From Homalodisca vitripennis (taxonomy: Eukaryota; Arthropoda; Insecta; Hemiptera; Cicadellidae): a DNA stretch of 64,000 nt. The translations under genes were made by a program, and so were the position numbers. Each line of letters starts with the position of its first letter. The stretch's first letter is position 1. The stretch is taken from NCBI RefSeq assembly GCF_021130785.1, contig NC_060213.1, forward strand, positions 133,872,001-133,936,000, written 5' to 3'. Positions 12,699 through 24,922 of the stretch are shown in pieces. A model generated the notes under the pieces. That model was not told the origin of the DNA. It saw only the letters and a program-made list of their open reading frames with translations, and searched no databases.

Positions 12699-13993
12699 TT
12701 GGATCACACACCATCGAATCCGACTCCCGACTACTTTGAATTCACGGACCAGATATTTCCAGTGAATAATTCGAACACGCTCCGCGTCGACCGGACCGCC
12801 CGCACTTCCGCGACGGTGGACCGCGGCGTCCAGTGCGAGTCAGAGCCGTCCCTCAGCACGCGAAAAGACCCCGCGCCCGATTCCTTGGACTTCAGTGCGC
12901 AGTGCGATTTTGCAGTCAACCGCGTGTGCACGGTTGCACGGTGTGCTGAGAATATTGATATTATTTGCAGTCAGAAAAACAACAATCGAGGTTCTTCAGG
13001 CGGAAAATCAATACTTAAAATCAACAGTTGACAGCAAGAAAGGACCGGCAGGATGAAAATTCTAAACAGCCATGGATTAAAGTGACATCAAAAAAGAAAG
13101 TATCTCCAGCTGAAAAAACTCACTCTCAGGTGTTTTCAGTAAAAAAATAAAAAAACTGCCTGCTCATAGACAAAAAAGAAGGAAATACCCTGAAATCTCT
13201 AACTCAAACCTCTCCAGCCCGAACCATCCTCAAAACAACAATTTTAATCCTCGCAAAAAACTGCAGACTTTCCCTTACCCCGATCCCCCAAACTCCGCTC
13301 CATTACTATTAGAGGTGACAGTCACGCCCGTTACATCGCGGGACTTGTCGGGGACATGACCGGCTCTCCGTTCTCTGTTGGTGACGTGTGCATGCCTGGC
13401 GCCGGCCTGCTGGACATCGTGAGCTCGGGCCACACACCATCTCGACCCGGAACCCACTGCGAGGTGTTAATCGCTGGCTCGAACGATCTAGCAGTGGGCA
13501 AACAACGCAACATATACAGTCACCTGGAGGCCCACATCGCTACCAGACCGGCCAACACCGAGCTCGCTGTAGTCACCTTGCCAATTAGGACATGACCTGG
13601 CACCCAAACCATCCCATCCAGGACGAGACCGTGCTCGTGAATGCTTATATTGAGGAACTGGCCGCTCGCTATAACATTCAAGTGATTGACTTCAATAAAA
13701 TCGGCCGTAAGCATTTCACGAGGCACGGTCAGCATCTCTCAATGCGGGGTAAGCGGCTGATGGCTGAGATGGTGGCTGGGAGCCTCCTGGAGCTGAGACC
13801 CGCACCTGCGGGACCGAGGAAGCCTGCGCGGCCGCCGCACGTCACTGCTCCGACGGCCGCCGCCCCTCCTGCCATCGTGCCGGCGCCTGTGGCTGCCAAC
13901 GGGGAGACGGCCGACACCCCTCAGCATCCCCCAAGACACCAAGCATGTCACCTATGCCGAAGCGGCGAGGGGACCGTGTACTCCGGACGGTGA
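12699..13993 (+). pseudogene. LINE ORF1 with SGNH/GDSL-esterase-like domain
   Basis: The frame starting at 12699 is open for 110 codons and breaks near 13031. Further downstream, near 13300-13400, another frame reads GDSHARYIAG, matching SGNH block I (GDS), and then AGSNDLAVGK, resembling the block with the conserved Asn (13478-13500). The next frame (13592-13993) reads GRKHFTRHGQHLSMRGKRLM, where the histidine-containing block expected near the domain's C-terminus appears. Esterase-bearing ORF1 proteins are known from CR1-clade LINEs. A proline- and alanine-rich tail follows. At least two frame breaks (about 13031-13350 and 13590) mean it is not translated as one protein. Confidence 0.7.
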
Positions 13994-14084
13994 CGGGCCT
14001 CAAGGGACGCTCTCTTTTTTTAGGGACCGCACCTTCAAGCGACGGGGTGGTGTGACCGCCGTGTGTAGAAAAACAAACAAAAAA

Positions 14085-17025
14085 TTCAAAAATTTCACAT
14101 TCAAAATACGATACGACTGCTTCACCAAAATTCTCAATCGGCAACCAACAAACTTGAGGAAATTCAACTCATGTGTGAAGATTTGAAAACAGATGTACTT
14201 GTTGTAACCGAAAAACGGTTTTTCAACAACAAAAAACATACATCTTTGCCACATTCCCAAAATTACAAATTGGCAGACGTTTACTGTCGACACCACTCCA
14301 AAGGAGGGGGAGTTTGCTATTTTTGTGAAAAATAATTTTCACCTTTTCCAATTTTTCAATTCAAGGAAAAGTTGATCGCGACTTTGAAGCAGTTGGTATC
14401 AAACTTCAAGGCAGTGACACAACATTGTTGGTCATTGGAATTTACAGGTCTCCCAGTGGAAGTGAAGAAATTTTTTTTTCTAAATTTGAACACTTACTTA
14501 CAGACTTGACCAATCACAGAAAAGACTTCATCCTCATGGGTGACTTCAATATTAACGCAATGGACAACCAGAATCCAATCACCCAAAAGATGTGTGGATT
14601 TGTTGAGGTCTTTTGGCCTTGAGTTGCTTGTCAAGTCTCCAACGAGAGTAACGGCAACTACTCAATCAGCTATAGACAACATCATTTCCAACATTCCAGG
14701 TTGTCGCGGTGTCCCGTGGTCAACACAGCAATCTCGGATCACTGTGGCCAAGAGGCTGTAATCAGTGGAAAACACTTTCGAAAGGGAGCTCAAAATCACA
14801 AAAACAGTAAGAGACATGAGGCCTGGAAACATTGCTCTTCTGAACACTTCCCTGTCCAAAGAAACGTGGAACTTTCTAAATTTAACGCAATCAGTAGAAC
14901 AGCAGTTTTCAAACGTTTAACGAGGTCCTAAATTATCATCTAAATTTGTGCTGTCCTACGAAAACAATCAAAGTTTGTCAAAAAAAGGCAAACAGCAATT
15001 GGATTCACAAAAGGTTATATTGGTGTCGAGAGAGAAAGTAAAATTTTTCTCCGAAATTCAATAAAAACACTTCGAACGCTGAATTCAAACTCTTTTTCAA
15101 TCGATACAAAAAAACATATAAGAAAGTGATCCAAGCAGCGAAAGCTATGGATGTCTCAAATATCAATTATATCTTCAAAAAATGTTTCAAAAACAATTTG
15201 GGGCATCATCAAAAATAACAAAAGACAGGGTGATCAAATCAAAACTTAAAATTGGAGATGAACTTGTATGTGAGGCTGGGGAGGTGGCGAACGAGTTTAA
15301 CAGATTTTTCGCGTCTGTGGCTTGCGAGCTAAACCCCGGCCATTGCAGCCTCAAGTGAATCTTAGGCGAATACATAGTCCAGTAACGTCACTGGCACTGG
15401 TACCGGTTTTAGAAGAAGAGCTTGATCGAATCTTTAGACAGCTCCCGTCCAAAAAATCGAACGATATTGAATTGACGTCTATGTGGCTCATAAAGAATTG
15501 TTACAAAACATATTCTGAGCCCACTATACACATTTAATTAATTTGTCTTTTGAACAAGGAGTATTTCCCTCACTCCTACAATCCGCGAAAGTAAGTCCAA
15601 TTTATAAAAAGGGCGATCCCTGTTTCCACAAATAATTATCGGCCTGTCTCCATTTTGCCAGTTTTGAGCAAAATTTTTGAAAAATCTTTTTTGATCAGAA
15701 TGCTGAAGTTTTTAAATCAAAACAACCAATTCTCTGAATACCAATTCGGATTCAGAAAAGGAAAATCAACTACCGACGCTGTGGCGAATCTAGTTGAAAT
15801 GGTTGTTGAGGGTATAGAAAATCGAAATGCCACCTTAGGTGTCTTTCTCGACCCTATCTAAGGCATTCGATTGTGTTGACCACGAACATCTGCTCGACAT
15901 TTTGGAAACACACGGCATCCGAGGCGTGCCACACTTGGTGGCTTAGATCATTTCTAAGCGACAGAACTCAAGTTGTCCAAATCTCAAATCAACTTTCAAA
16001 CAAAATCGACTGGACTATGGGGTTCCTCAGGGATCTATTCTTAGCCCAATTCTGTTTCTGCTATATGTCAATGACATTGAGTCATCACTAATGCACGGAA
16101 AGGCCGTGCAGTATGCTGATGACACGACTCTCTTTTTCAGTGAAAAATCAACATCTCTCTTGGAAGAACGCTCTTTTGTTGATGTCAACAATTGCGTTCA
16201 ACACTTCAACAGCCTCAATCTCCAAACAAACACAACGAAGACCAATGTCATCAACTTTGCTCTTCGGCCTGTGGATTCTCGGTGTGGTCCTGCCACTATG
16301 TTGGCAGACTCCATACTAGAAGACAGGGTCTATAGTTCGAGATTCCTTGGAATACACCTTGATCGAGGGTTGACATGGAATAATCAAATTGATCACGTTT
16401 GCGCCAAAAATATCCTCAGGAAATTTTGTTTTGAGGAATCTAGCCAAATATTGCCCCACTCAGGTACTGATGACGGCGTATTATGGCTTGATTTACCCCC
16501 ACCTTACCTACGGAGTGCATTGTGGGGTGCTTGTGCAAACAATCAGTTGATGAGGGTCTTCAGATTGCAAAAAGCAAGCGATTCCGAATAATCGCACATT
16601 TGAAATTCAGAGAGTCATGCAGAGAATCTTTCAAAGTTTGCAGCTGTTGACCCTGCCGAGTCTCTACATTTTCGAAACAACACAGTATTGTATGTCAAAA
16701 TGCGTCAAGACAAGTGGCCAAGACATACATTCATATGAGACCAGAGCCAGGGGGAGGAAACTACCGAATTGGCCAACACAGAAACGGTGATTTATGAACG
16801 CCTGCCATCACAAGCAGGAGTTCATTTCATCAACAAGCTGCCACACCGAATAAAAAATGCCCCAACGCCCAAGGCGTTCAAAATTCGTCTAAACGCTTTT
16901 TAGCGACACAGGCATTTTATAATGTCGACGAGTATTTGGCAAAAAAACTGGGAGACCAGCCAATAGGTATGTCGCCCCGTCGCTGGTGGTGGGATGATTG
17001 GCGAATAAAAGGAAATGAATGAAGG
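14085..17025 (+). pseudogene. LINE ORF2: endonuclease and reverse transcriptase, frameshifted
   Basis: An APE-type endonuclease region spans about 14085-14790, with the motifs IYRSPSGSEE (about 14437), GDFNIN (about 14537) and SDH (about 14728). The reverse transcriptase covers about 15600-16600: [44 protein letters not shown], a mutated VPQGSILSPI, and the catalytic YADDTTLFF near 16110. The C-terminal tail reads FINKLPHRIKNAPTPKAFKI (about 16830) and ends near 17025. At least five frame changes or stops (for example at 15861 and near 16020) break it. Content and order fit CR1-type ORF2. Confidence 0.85.
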
Positions 17026-17142
17026 TGAAATTGTATGTTTGATTGAGGATTTTGATGTAGAACGGATGGAAAAATTTTTAGTTACAATAACGTCATTTGA
17101 CGCATGCTTATACATGTTAACCATGTCCTGGCAATAAAGAAA

Positions 17143-17173
17143 TTTGATTTGATTTGATTTGATTTGATTTGAT
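17143..17173 (+). repeat. LINE 3' tail microsatellite (TTTGA)n
   Basis: About six copies of TTTGA close the CR1-type LINE. Short tandem tails of this kind, rather than poly(A), are usual for CR1 and related clades and mark the 3' end of the insertion. Confidence 0.85.
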
Positions 17174-17905
17174 GTGTCTTTGCAGGGTACCGACTCCAGG
17201 TGAAGGTCCGCTCGATGAAAGATGTATCAATAATAGATCCTTGGAATGAATTCAGGTACAATCTGAAGTACTAAAGTTGTGATAAATAGATGTTTCCTTT
17301 ACATTACTAACAACAAAACGAAGAACGTGAATATGATTAAAAAAGAAGGAAAGGGACTATGGTAAGCGCGTTACAGCATCTCCCTCGTTGATTTATTTCA
17401 ATCCACACTAGGTGGCTGGACGGATAGCCTGATCCTTTGCAAGCACCTAACAGCTCTGGGCGTCATCTTAAACCCATAAGGCTGAATTGGAGAACCCTAG
17501 TCGTCGGTTTAATACCCATGTTTGGACCTTATATATTAATTGCTAGGAGATTCAAGCGCAAAAAACATTGAACAGAATTCATAAACATTGTCTAACTGTA
17601 AACTACATGGTAAAGACCATCGTGGACATTAAAGGCCCCCGGAATTCCTTGAAAGGTTGCCATCTCTAAAGGAATTTACAGTTTCAGATTTTTTAAATTA
17701 ATCAGGAAACAATGCAGATTTACATGAAGTTGATTTGTTTTACTTACCTTGTACCACATATTTAAACCAAAAGAAGCTGACCTAATTCAGACGTTGAAAA
17801 AGTCGTTTTTCACATGGTACCAAATCCTGGAGTACTTTTTAACTAAGAGTGTGACCCACTGAAAATCTCCGTTTATCATCAAGTAAAATTGTATTTTTTT
17901 ACTTG
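17174..17905. other. No recognisable gene
   Basis: AT-rich spacer up to the first 100-nt placeholder tract. Nothing recognised. Confidence 0.5.
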
Positions 17906-18005
17906 CCCCCCCCCCCACCCCCCCCCCCCCCCACCCCCCCCCCCCCCCACCCCCCCCCCCCCCCACCCCCCCCCCCCCCCACCCCCCCCCCCCCCCACCC
18001 CCCCC
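17906..18005. other. Probable assembly-gap placeholder (100 nt, period 16)
   Basis: The tract is C only, except for A at 17917, 17933, 17949, 17965, 17981 and 17997, exactly every 16 bases. It is 100 nt long, as are the tracts at 31862-31961 and 58019-58118, while the flanks differ. A period of 16 is one 32-bit word of 2-bit bases, so this looks like an encoded run of 100 N. The glycine-rich minus-strand frame 17787-18152 crosses it and should not be called a gene. Confidence 0.8.
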
Positions 18006-20053
18006 ACACGTTTTATTATTACGAGTTTTGTTTTGGCAAAAGATAAGTAACTTAATTTGTCTATGGAAGTTAAATTTTGGAGCTCCATATACAGACAGAA
18101 GAAATCGAGTTTCAGTGTGAAGAGTTTTATATCTTGAAAAGCTAGTGCACAAGTAATAAAGTTTTCTTTTTCAAACTATAAAAAAATTGTTGTTTTAACC
18201 CTTCGAAACATTATGCTGATGTTGTATCATAGCCAGACCTCACATGTAAAAACTGTACATGATTTAACCGATTGAATATCTTCTTGAATAAATGCTGCCG
18301 GCAGTTGATAGGGACCTCTTTCAATTGCCTCTTCTTTGCTTTTAGATTTTTTTTCACATCCAAGCTTAATTGATACTATTATAATAATTAACAAGAAATC
18401 ATACACCTGTTAATTGACCTAGATTTCCGGAGAAAGAAATGACTCCATTCACCATAATTTAACTTCAATTGTAATTTAATTTTTCTGTTAATCGGCACTT
18501 AAGTTTTTTACATGACATTTTCTAATTCTCCTAACTTAAACTGGCAGTAATCACTACTTTCAATATATGAAAAAATATGTCCCCCATGGTGAGATACTAA
18601 GCTTGATCTTGAGGACGGCCGACTTAGCCTCCATTGGTCGGCTTTTAAAATGATACAAAGCAATCATTATAGGTACTGTGTCTTCAGCAGCAACTAAATC
18701 GTGTACATACCCGATTACGAGGAACAATAGTTTTTGCAGTGTCATCAGAACAAGACTGAGACTGCTTTGAATAACTGAGTTCTTTAAATGAATGAGTTAC
18801 AACACTACAAATTTTAAGATGAGATTTCTGTTGCCTGTTTCTATTTTGTATTCCTCACTCAACTGTGTCGCCGCAAAATATACAACAATTATAAATAGAA
18901 AAATATAACTCACTTTCCATGTAGCTCTAGTACGAGGAGGACTTTTTTGAGAGGTACTAGCTTATTCCTCTTCATGTTGCCGTTTTGCTGCTGCAATTGT
19001 ACTCTTTCTATTGTATGTTTTGCGAAACAGCACACCGATTAGTCCGCTGAATTTACATTCTTCAAGTAATCAGTAAAATTGATTCTTCCTTTGAATAAAT
19101 ACTCGTATAAGTAACGTCCTTCATGCCGCGATCAGCAATAACACATTCACTCGGAAGATAAAAGTTTAGTGCAAATAAAACACAATTGCCCGCAAATATT
19201 TTCAACAAAAAAGAGTGAATTAAAACACCAAACTTTAAGCAGAGAATATTTAGAAATGAACGGTGTTTTCACCACAAAAGGAATTATAAAGACTCAACAA
19301 GGGTGATTTAGGTTGGCGACCTCTCAGAAAAAGCAGGTATACGGAACGGGCACTCGAAAAATGGATTGACATGCAAGATGTTCAAAGTGGGCACATGGTC
19401 CCTTAAAAATTAACATAATCCGTTTTTTTTTTTAAATATCATATTCTCAGCATTTATTGGTTCACTAATGAATGTATTAGTCACGCAGTCTTTGTAGTTT
19501 GTACTTATATTAACACGCCCAATGATATCATAAGCAGCTTAGTCACTTGCTTATTATGGACAATACAAGCGTTAAAACGGACAAGTTTTGTAATTTGTTT
19601 TTTTCCCTCAAAAATGGTTTCTTAGGTGTTATGAAAAAAAAGCATTAAGGAGCTTTTAAGTAGATAATTGCATGATTCATACCTACAATTTTTGTTTGTC
19701 ATATTTTTTCATTAAAACTAACTGTTTCCGCTGAAAATTTCAAAATAAACATATTTTTTGGGAATGAAATATTGACCTTGGAATAAAAAATTTTGCAGAC
19801 ATGGGAATCGATGGGGACTTTTCACAATTTCCATAAACAATGGTGTCCCTATAGCATATGATGCAAATTTTCACCTTTCTGGGAATTAATGGCCAAAGTT
19901 ACGCCCTAATTTTTTGGCTAAATTTGAACCGGATCAAAATTGGTGATTTAAATTTTAATGCGTAGTTGAAAATATTGAAAGAGCGAAGTCAATAACGCGG
20001 TCAGCGTGTAATGTAATACTCGTAATTAAGGTGTTCTTTTGTTTCCGTTTGAT
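18006..20053. other. No recognisable gene
   Basis: AT-rich sequence with short unrelated frames on both strands. No splice-supported exon or mobile-element ends were recognised. Confidence 0.5.
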
Positions 20054-20401
20054 TTATAGTTTGTATACCATTGTTATATAAACGTATAAATAGGCTTTGT
20101 TGATATTTTTATGAGGAATAGTCCCAGGAGTCAAGCTAATTAATTTGCCTTTGCACTGTATAGGCACAAAAGTTAGATTTTCTTTGAAGTAGACAGAGAA
20201 AAATATTGATTCACCACGCACACTAGTGTTTTTTGAAAAGTTGAAATTTGAAGTTATAATGGGAGTGGTATCGAGAGAGGTGATACACAATGAAAACGAG
20301 TATTTTTCGTAGATTTTATTTCCACCTGCCCACTGCACTTCACAATGATCGACTGTCACAGAATAATAATAATATATTTTTAATTTCACCAGACAATACA
20401 C
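20054..20401 (-). CDS. Unrecognised 115-codon open frame
   Basis: This is one of the few longer frames in the window that overlaps no recognised repeat. The N-terminal 15 or so residues are hydrophobic and aromatic (start MYCLVKLKIYYYYSVTV), followed by a polar, Ser/Thr-rich middle containing PIQCKGKLI. I recognise no family. Codon usage follows the local AT content, and I see no convincing Kozak context, splice site or neighbour that supports expression. It may be chance or part of an old mobile element. Confidence 0.15.
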   Translation of the reverse strand: MYCLVKLKIYYYYSVTVDHCEVQWAGGNKIYEKYSFSLCITSLDTTPIITSNFNFSKNTSVRGESIFFSVYFKENLTFVPIQCKGKLISLTPGTIPHKNINKAYLYVYITMVYKL

Positions 20402-23190
20402 ATTCTATTGCAGTAGTCAACTTCGTTTAAGGGTCTAAAATTTTTTCCAGTCATACGGTACACGGAAGTCACACCCAAATATTCAAAATAGGTTACATTC
20501 AGATATCATGCAATCGAATCCTATTCCAACTTTAGGCTCCTATGTCTGAGTGTTCTCATAGGCCTCCTATATGGAAGTTGTGTGCCATAATAATAATCAT
20601 CATAGTGGGATATAAAAAAGATCTATATAGTAGTCACTTTGAAGGTTCTGTAAGGTTAGCTGTGCGACTGATTTAACATGTATGGTAGGTGGGGGGGGGG
20701 GGGGGGGGGTTGAGTAAGGCAGGTGAGTTTTAAATATGCAAGCTAAAAGCAAAATAATTCAGAGAGATGAATTATACATATTCATAATTTCAACCCGGGG
20801 AGATTTCGAGTGAAACTCTCAAAATCAACCTCCATCACAATTAGCATGGCGGGTTACATATACTGGGTGGGGGGGGGGGGGGGGGGGAAGGGGGTACTAT
20901 TTTCATCCATGGGGGGGGGGAAATATTTTGGGGGGTTGGTTCGATTTCCAAGACTAGGTTGGAACGTCTATACAATGTCAAATTGGTTTTTTCGTGCTCG
21001 TGGACTAGAAATACTAATCAATCCATCATTGGAGAATTTTGGGGTGGTTTTATTTAAAAGGAGAAGGGATCCCTTATTAAGCCTTTATTTTCTGTCCGTC
21101 CTCCATGTGGCCCAACTGGCTGCCTGTCCCGACGGGAATCTCATCAAACAGAATAACGAGGGAGAGGTCGATACAGGAACAAGGTTGAGATTGGTACTTA
21201 TATAAAGTACAACGGGATGCACACGCGACAGGGACTTATCAAATCTCCCATTTTTAGACTTAAAAGTCCCAACCGTCTTAGAACCGCTCGGGCCATCGGT
21301 ACTGCTAATCTATAGACAGTACCTGGTTATCTAAGGCTCTCTCCTTGAGATTATGTATGGTTAAGTAAGTAATACAACGTTTTTACTTTTCCCTGTTAAG
21401 TACTTTTTATTTTCTTCACGTTTTTTCTAACCCTTCTTTTCTGTTTAATACTAGATTGTAATGCATTTTACATGGACAAGTGGTTTATTAATGTTTCTAT
21501 GACGGTCTGTTGGATTGACCTTGGTAAATCCTGTCCGATCATTTCCAAGAGTTTACTCCGACAATATTGATGTGATAATTAGTTTTTTTATGGATTAGAC
21601 GTTTTTTATGTAACTAAAGCCAGGCCTCCAGCTGAAATCCACGCAGATCCTGGCTGTAGTCCGCTACTTCACGTCCGAATTAACGAGATTTGGATTAAAT
21701 CACAACAGAAGAAACTTTCCTTGCGGGGACGTCGCAGAGTTTTTGATCCGTTCCTGTGAACTTTCTGGCCGCCCAAAGCGGTCACGGTCAATTACCCGTA
21801 GACCCTCAGCCGTTATTAAATTCTTCATTGAGGGGACGAAGAAGGGGCGGCCTAGCCTGAGCAATTAGCTAGAGGTCATCAGGCATACTCGGGTCAATTG
21901 ATATAATCGCCGTCAGAGTGTTCCGTCAAATTGATCCAGGACAGGGGATGTCTGCAGATCTCACTCCGTCCTCTCCCGACCACGTCAGCGGGTATCGAAA
22001 CTCTTAACCCGCAAAATGCCCGCATAACCCTTGCGTGAGTCCGAGGGATTTATCCGATACCTCTCTTCGATTGATTTGAGGGAGGAAATTGCTAGATCGT
22101 TAAAATCTCACGCAGGCTGTACTTTTTTTATCAGATGCAATTATTTAATAACACAACATGCGACATCCCGTGGGAAACATTTTCATCTAGTGGTGTTAGG
22201 GGAGGGAGTAAACATTCGGAAATCACCACCAACTCCCGCTCCATTACTATTTTTATAAAATTTAATGCTCTATGATGAATTACAAATGGTATTATCATTT
22301 GGCATCTAAAAGTCCTTTTCTAAGAAATATGGACCCTAACGGAAAATAAGGGTGACTCATGGGAGGTGCCTTCCTAACGGTTAAATAAGTTTAAATACAC
22401 AATAAGCAAAGAACAATTAAGTTTAAATATAAATTATGTCCACAACTAGTATTGGAATTATAATTATTTGAGTTCGGCTCTAATAAAAATAATAATATAA
22501 CCCAATCATCTTAAAGAGTATATACCCAATGTCTACTTAGAATAATAACAAGGACGGGAAAACATACTGTGCGTATTAAAACAAAACTCTATTATCGCCT
22601 AAACTTTCATCGTGTATCACTAATGTCTGAACAACCTTGTGATCATCAATTTTGAATATGAATGATTTTTTGTCATTGATAATAATGATAACACGCTTCC
22701 TTAAGTAAAAATGTCCATGAACATACTTCCAACAGCTTTATAGATTAACTTACCTTAAAGATAAAAAGTACATAGATTAACGCGACCAGGATTTTAATAC
22801 TCGTATTAAAGTTCGACCTTTAAAAAAACGAACTAAACCATGGGAAACTATTTAATGACCTTTACATATTGTGGCTATTTTTTAATGTTCAACTACAACA
22901 GCGTCATTACAGATATCTGCATTAAACATAGATAGATAAATATACTGTGTCCATATCTAGAAATGTGCATCGTCATCTGTTCGTTTAAAGCAATGAGTCA
23001 GAATTGCGATTGAATCAGTCACCCCAGAAGTTTAGATCAAAGTAAAGAAGGCAATCAAGTGCGCTTGGACGCCTGCAGGGCAATTTGTAAAAACTGGTAA
23101 TCCTATGTTAATCTCTTTATTGTGTTGTATACTGTTTTGTATTCTTGATTGAAGTCACCAGGTTTTAATATAAAAGACATTTTTTATTCT
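20402..23190. other. No recognisable gene; poly-G runs
   Basis: Runs of 19 G occur at 20691-20709 and 20869-20887, with a further 10-G run near 20912. The open frame 20810-21205 is carried partly by these G runs and shows no domain. A GC-richer patch at 21620-22030 gives no supported exon. Confidence 0.5.
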
Positions 23191-23199
23191 TCCAAAAAT

Positions 23200-23260
23200 T
23201 TAGTTCACTTTAAAAGGGCTTTCGCCGGTTAAGTCATCATCAGTTAGATATTGTTCACAG
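23200..23260 (-). other. CTGATGA...GAAA motif, hammerhead or Penelope-like scrap
   Basis: On the minus strand CTGATGA (23237-23243) is followed 13 bases later by GAAA (23220-23223), with TGACTTAACCGGC between and GCCCTTTT after. The spacing resembles the hammerhead core found in Penelope-like elements, but stem II is poor and stem I was not found. No reverse transcriptase lies nearby. Confidence 0.2.
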
Positions 23261-24109
23261 AAGAAACTTGTATAAAATAGAAAAAAAAAACACATGATAA
23301 AATAGAATAAGATTTAAAACTTATAAATTATAAAAGAATTTTGTTGAGAGATATGGTTTCCAATTCATAATTTTGGAATGGATTTCTTCTTTTACTAATG
23401 GTAGAAAAATGTCTGAAACTTACGGAAGGTTGGTAAACACTATTATATCCGCCACACATGCACTTTCAATTTTATGTCTTTTGTAATACTGTAGTTTTAA
23501 AAGTGTGACTTGACTTTGTGGAAACACTGTACGAGTATATGTAAATAGTGTAGATTTCACCATCACCACGCTGGAATAGCTTCAAAACCCTTTTTTAATG
23601 TTGGTAATGCCTTTGTAACCCCTGCAAAGTTTTCTAGAGTTGCGCCAAATTTACTCAAAAGCGGTGGAGAAATTACAAATTCCCTCAGGAATTTATTTTA
23701 CTGCTCATTGTGTTCTTCGGGAAAGGGAAACAATAGAGGTGCAAATAAGGTTCCCTGAGGTCTACCCACAATTATTGAGTTTACGGTCAGTCTCCTGTTT
23801 TGTGGGGACAGGCAGCCTTACTCTAACGGCAGCGGCCGATTGAAATAATGTCAGGTGGCTGCCGTTTGCCGTTCCGTTCCGAGAAACGGCCATTGTGACC
23901 GGCGCACGTTCCTTACCGGCGGAACCGTTTCGCTGAATGGCCCGATAAATATATTTACTACCCTGTAAAACCGAGGCGTATCGCGTATTTGATGCATCTT
24001 AAAACTGATTCATCGGTTGGATGTGTTGTTTGGATGAACACGCACAGTCCAATGGTTCAGCAAGTGTTCCCATCTGGTTCCCAATGGTTCAGCAAGAAAC
24101 TTATCTCCG

Positions 24110-24341
24110 CTTCTTTGTTTGAAGTTTTTTTGACGATGGAAGGATTGTGAAGGAAACAGGATTTCCGGACATTTGCCATTGTTTAGTGAAAAAAATCAGT
24201 AACACTACGTTTTCGAGATCTGCAATCTGATCTCTTCTTCTGGTAAATAACTAACCTAACACTTGCAGATCTCAAAACGTAGTGTTTACAGATTTTTTGT
24301 TTCACTTAACGATGGCAAATGTCCGGAAAATCCTGTTTCCT
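24110..24341. repeat. Hairpin-forming repeat (related copy at 53918-54015)
   Basis: Arms 24152-24224 and 24264-24341 are inverted copies of each other. Landmarks are GGAAACAGGATTTCCGGACA, TTTGCCAT, CACTACGTTTT and GAGATCTGCA. The spacer is about 39 bases. The left arm plus its upstream 40 bases matches 53918-54015 in the same orientation (shared CTTTGTTTGA, GACGATGG, CCGGACATTTGCCAT, AAATCAG). It is an interspersed non-coding family able to form a stem; class unknown. Confidence 0.75.
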
Positions 24342-24630
24342 TATCTCTACTTCTCAGTTTCATATTTTCAAACTCCAATTATTTGAAAATTTACATATCA
24401 AATGTTAATAACTATATTGGAACCAACTGTCAGTGATATTTTGAAAAAATAGGGGAACACTGTTTAGACGAAGGCCTCACATATCAAATCGTCGTTTGGA
24501 AAAGAAGCCAATAATATTTCTAATATCGAAACTTGCATATAATTCTAAAACTGTTACTTTTATTGGAATTTCTAAACAGCAGTTGGAAGTAAGTATTAAA
24601 CGCATTGTAACAAATCTTTACAATGTGAAT

Positions 24631-24922
24631 GTTGAGTTTAGCTCCAGTTCACCTTCCTCTTAGTGTAGCGTCTGGAATATGACGCTGTCACAGACTTGAC
24701 TCCTGGAATCTGGAGTCATGTTCGTCTGAGAAATCAGCGACGAAGAAAATCAATACTAAATCTTTACATCGTTTCGCCATCAGAGATACCTAGACTAATA
24801 ATTTATAGTGTAATCTAAGTGAAGAGGCATTTTCATTGTCTCAATTGTCAGGACAATTGTCTCAATTGTCTTGATGTCCAGACGCTGCACTAAGAGGAAG
24901 GTGAACTGGTGCTAAACTCAAC
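24631..24922. repeat. Inverted repeat, 46-bp arms
   Basis: The left arm (24631-24676) reads GTTGAGTTTAGCTCCAGTTC then ACCTTCCTCTTAGTGTAGCG. The right arm (24877-24922) is its reverse complement with a few changes. About 200 bases lie between, including repeats of CAATTGTC and a short stem around ACTCCTGGAATCTGGAGT. It may be a MITE; no target duplication was confirmed. Confidence 0.65.

Larger units (their letters stand above)
12500..17173 (+). mobile_element. CR1-type non-LTR retrotransposon, near full length, inactivated
   Basis: The parts of a CR1-type LINE lie in order: ORF1 with an SGNH/GDSL-esterase-like domain, an ORF2 with endonuclease then reverse transcriptase, and a 3' tail of TTTGA repeats ending near 17173. 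Frameshifts and stops interrupt both ORFs, so this copy cannot move by itself. The 5' boundary is only estimated. A short polyadenylation-like AATAAAG lies just before the tail. No clear target-site duplication was identified. Confidence 0.85.

Noticed and set aside
17787..18152. Glycine-rich protein on the minus strand
   Set aside because: The glycine run is the translation of the 100-nt C15A tract, which is probably a gap placeholder.
20810..21205. 131-codon plus-strand frame
   Set aside because: It depends on poly-G runs and has no domain or conserved context.
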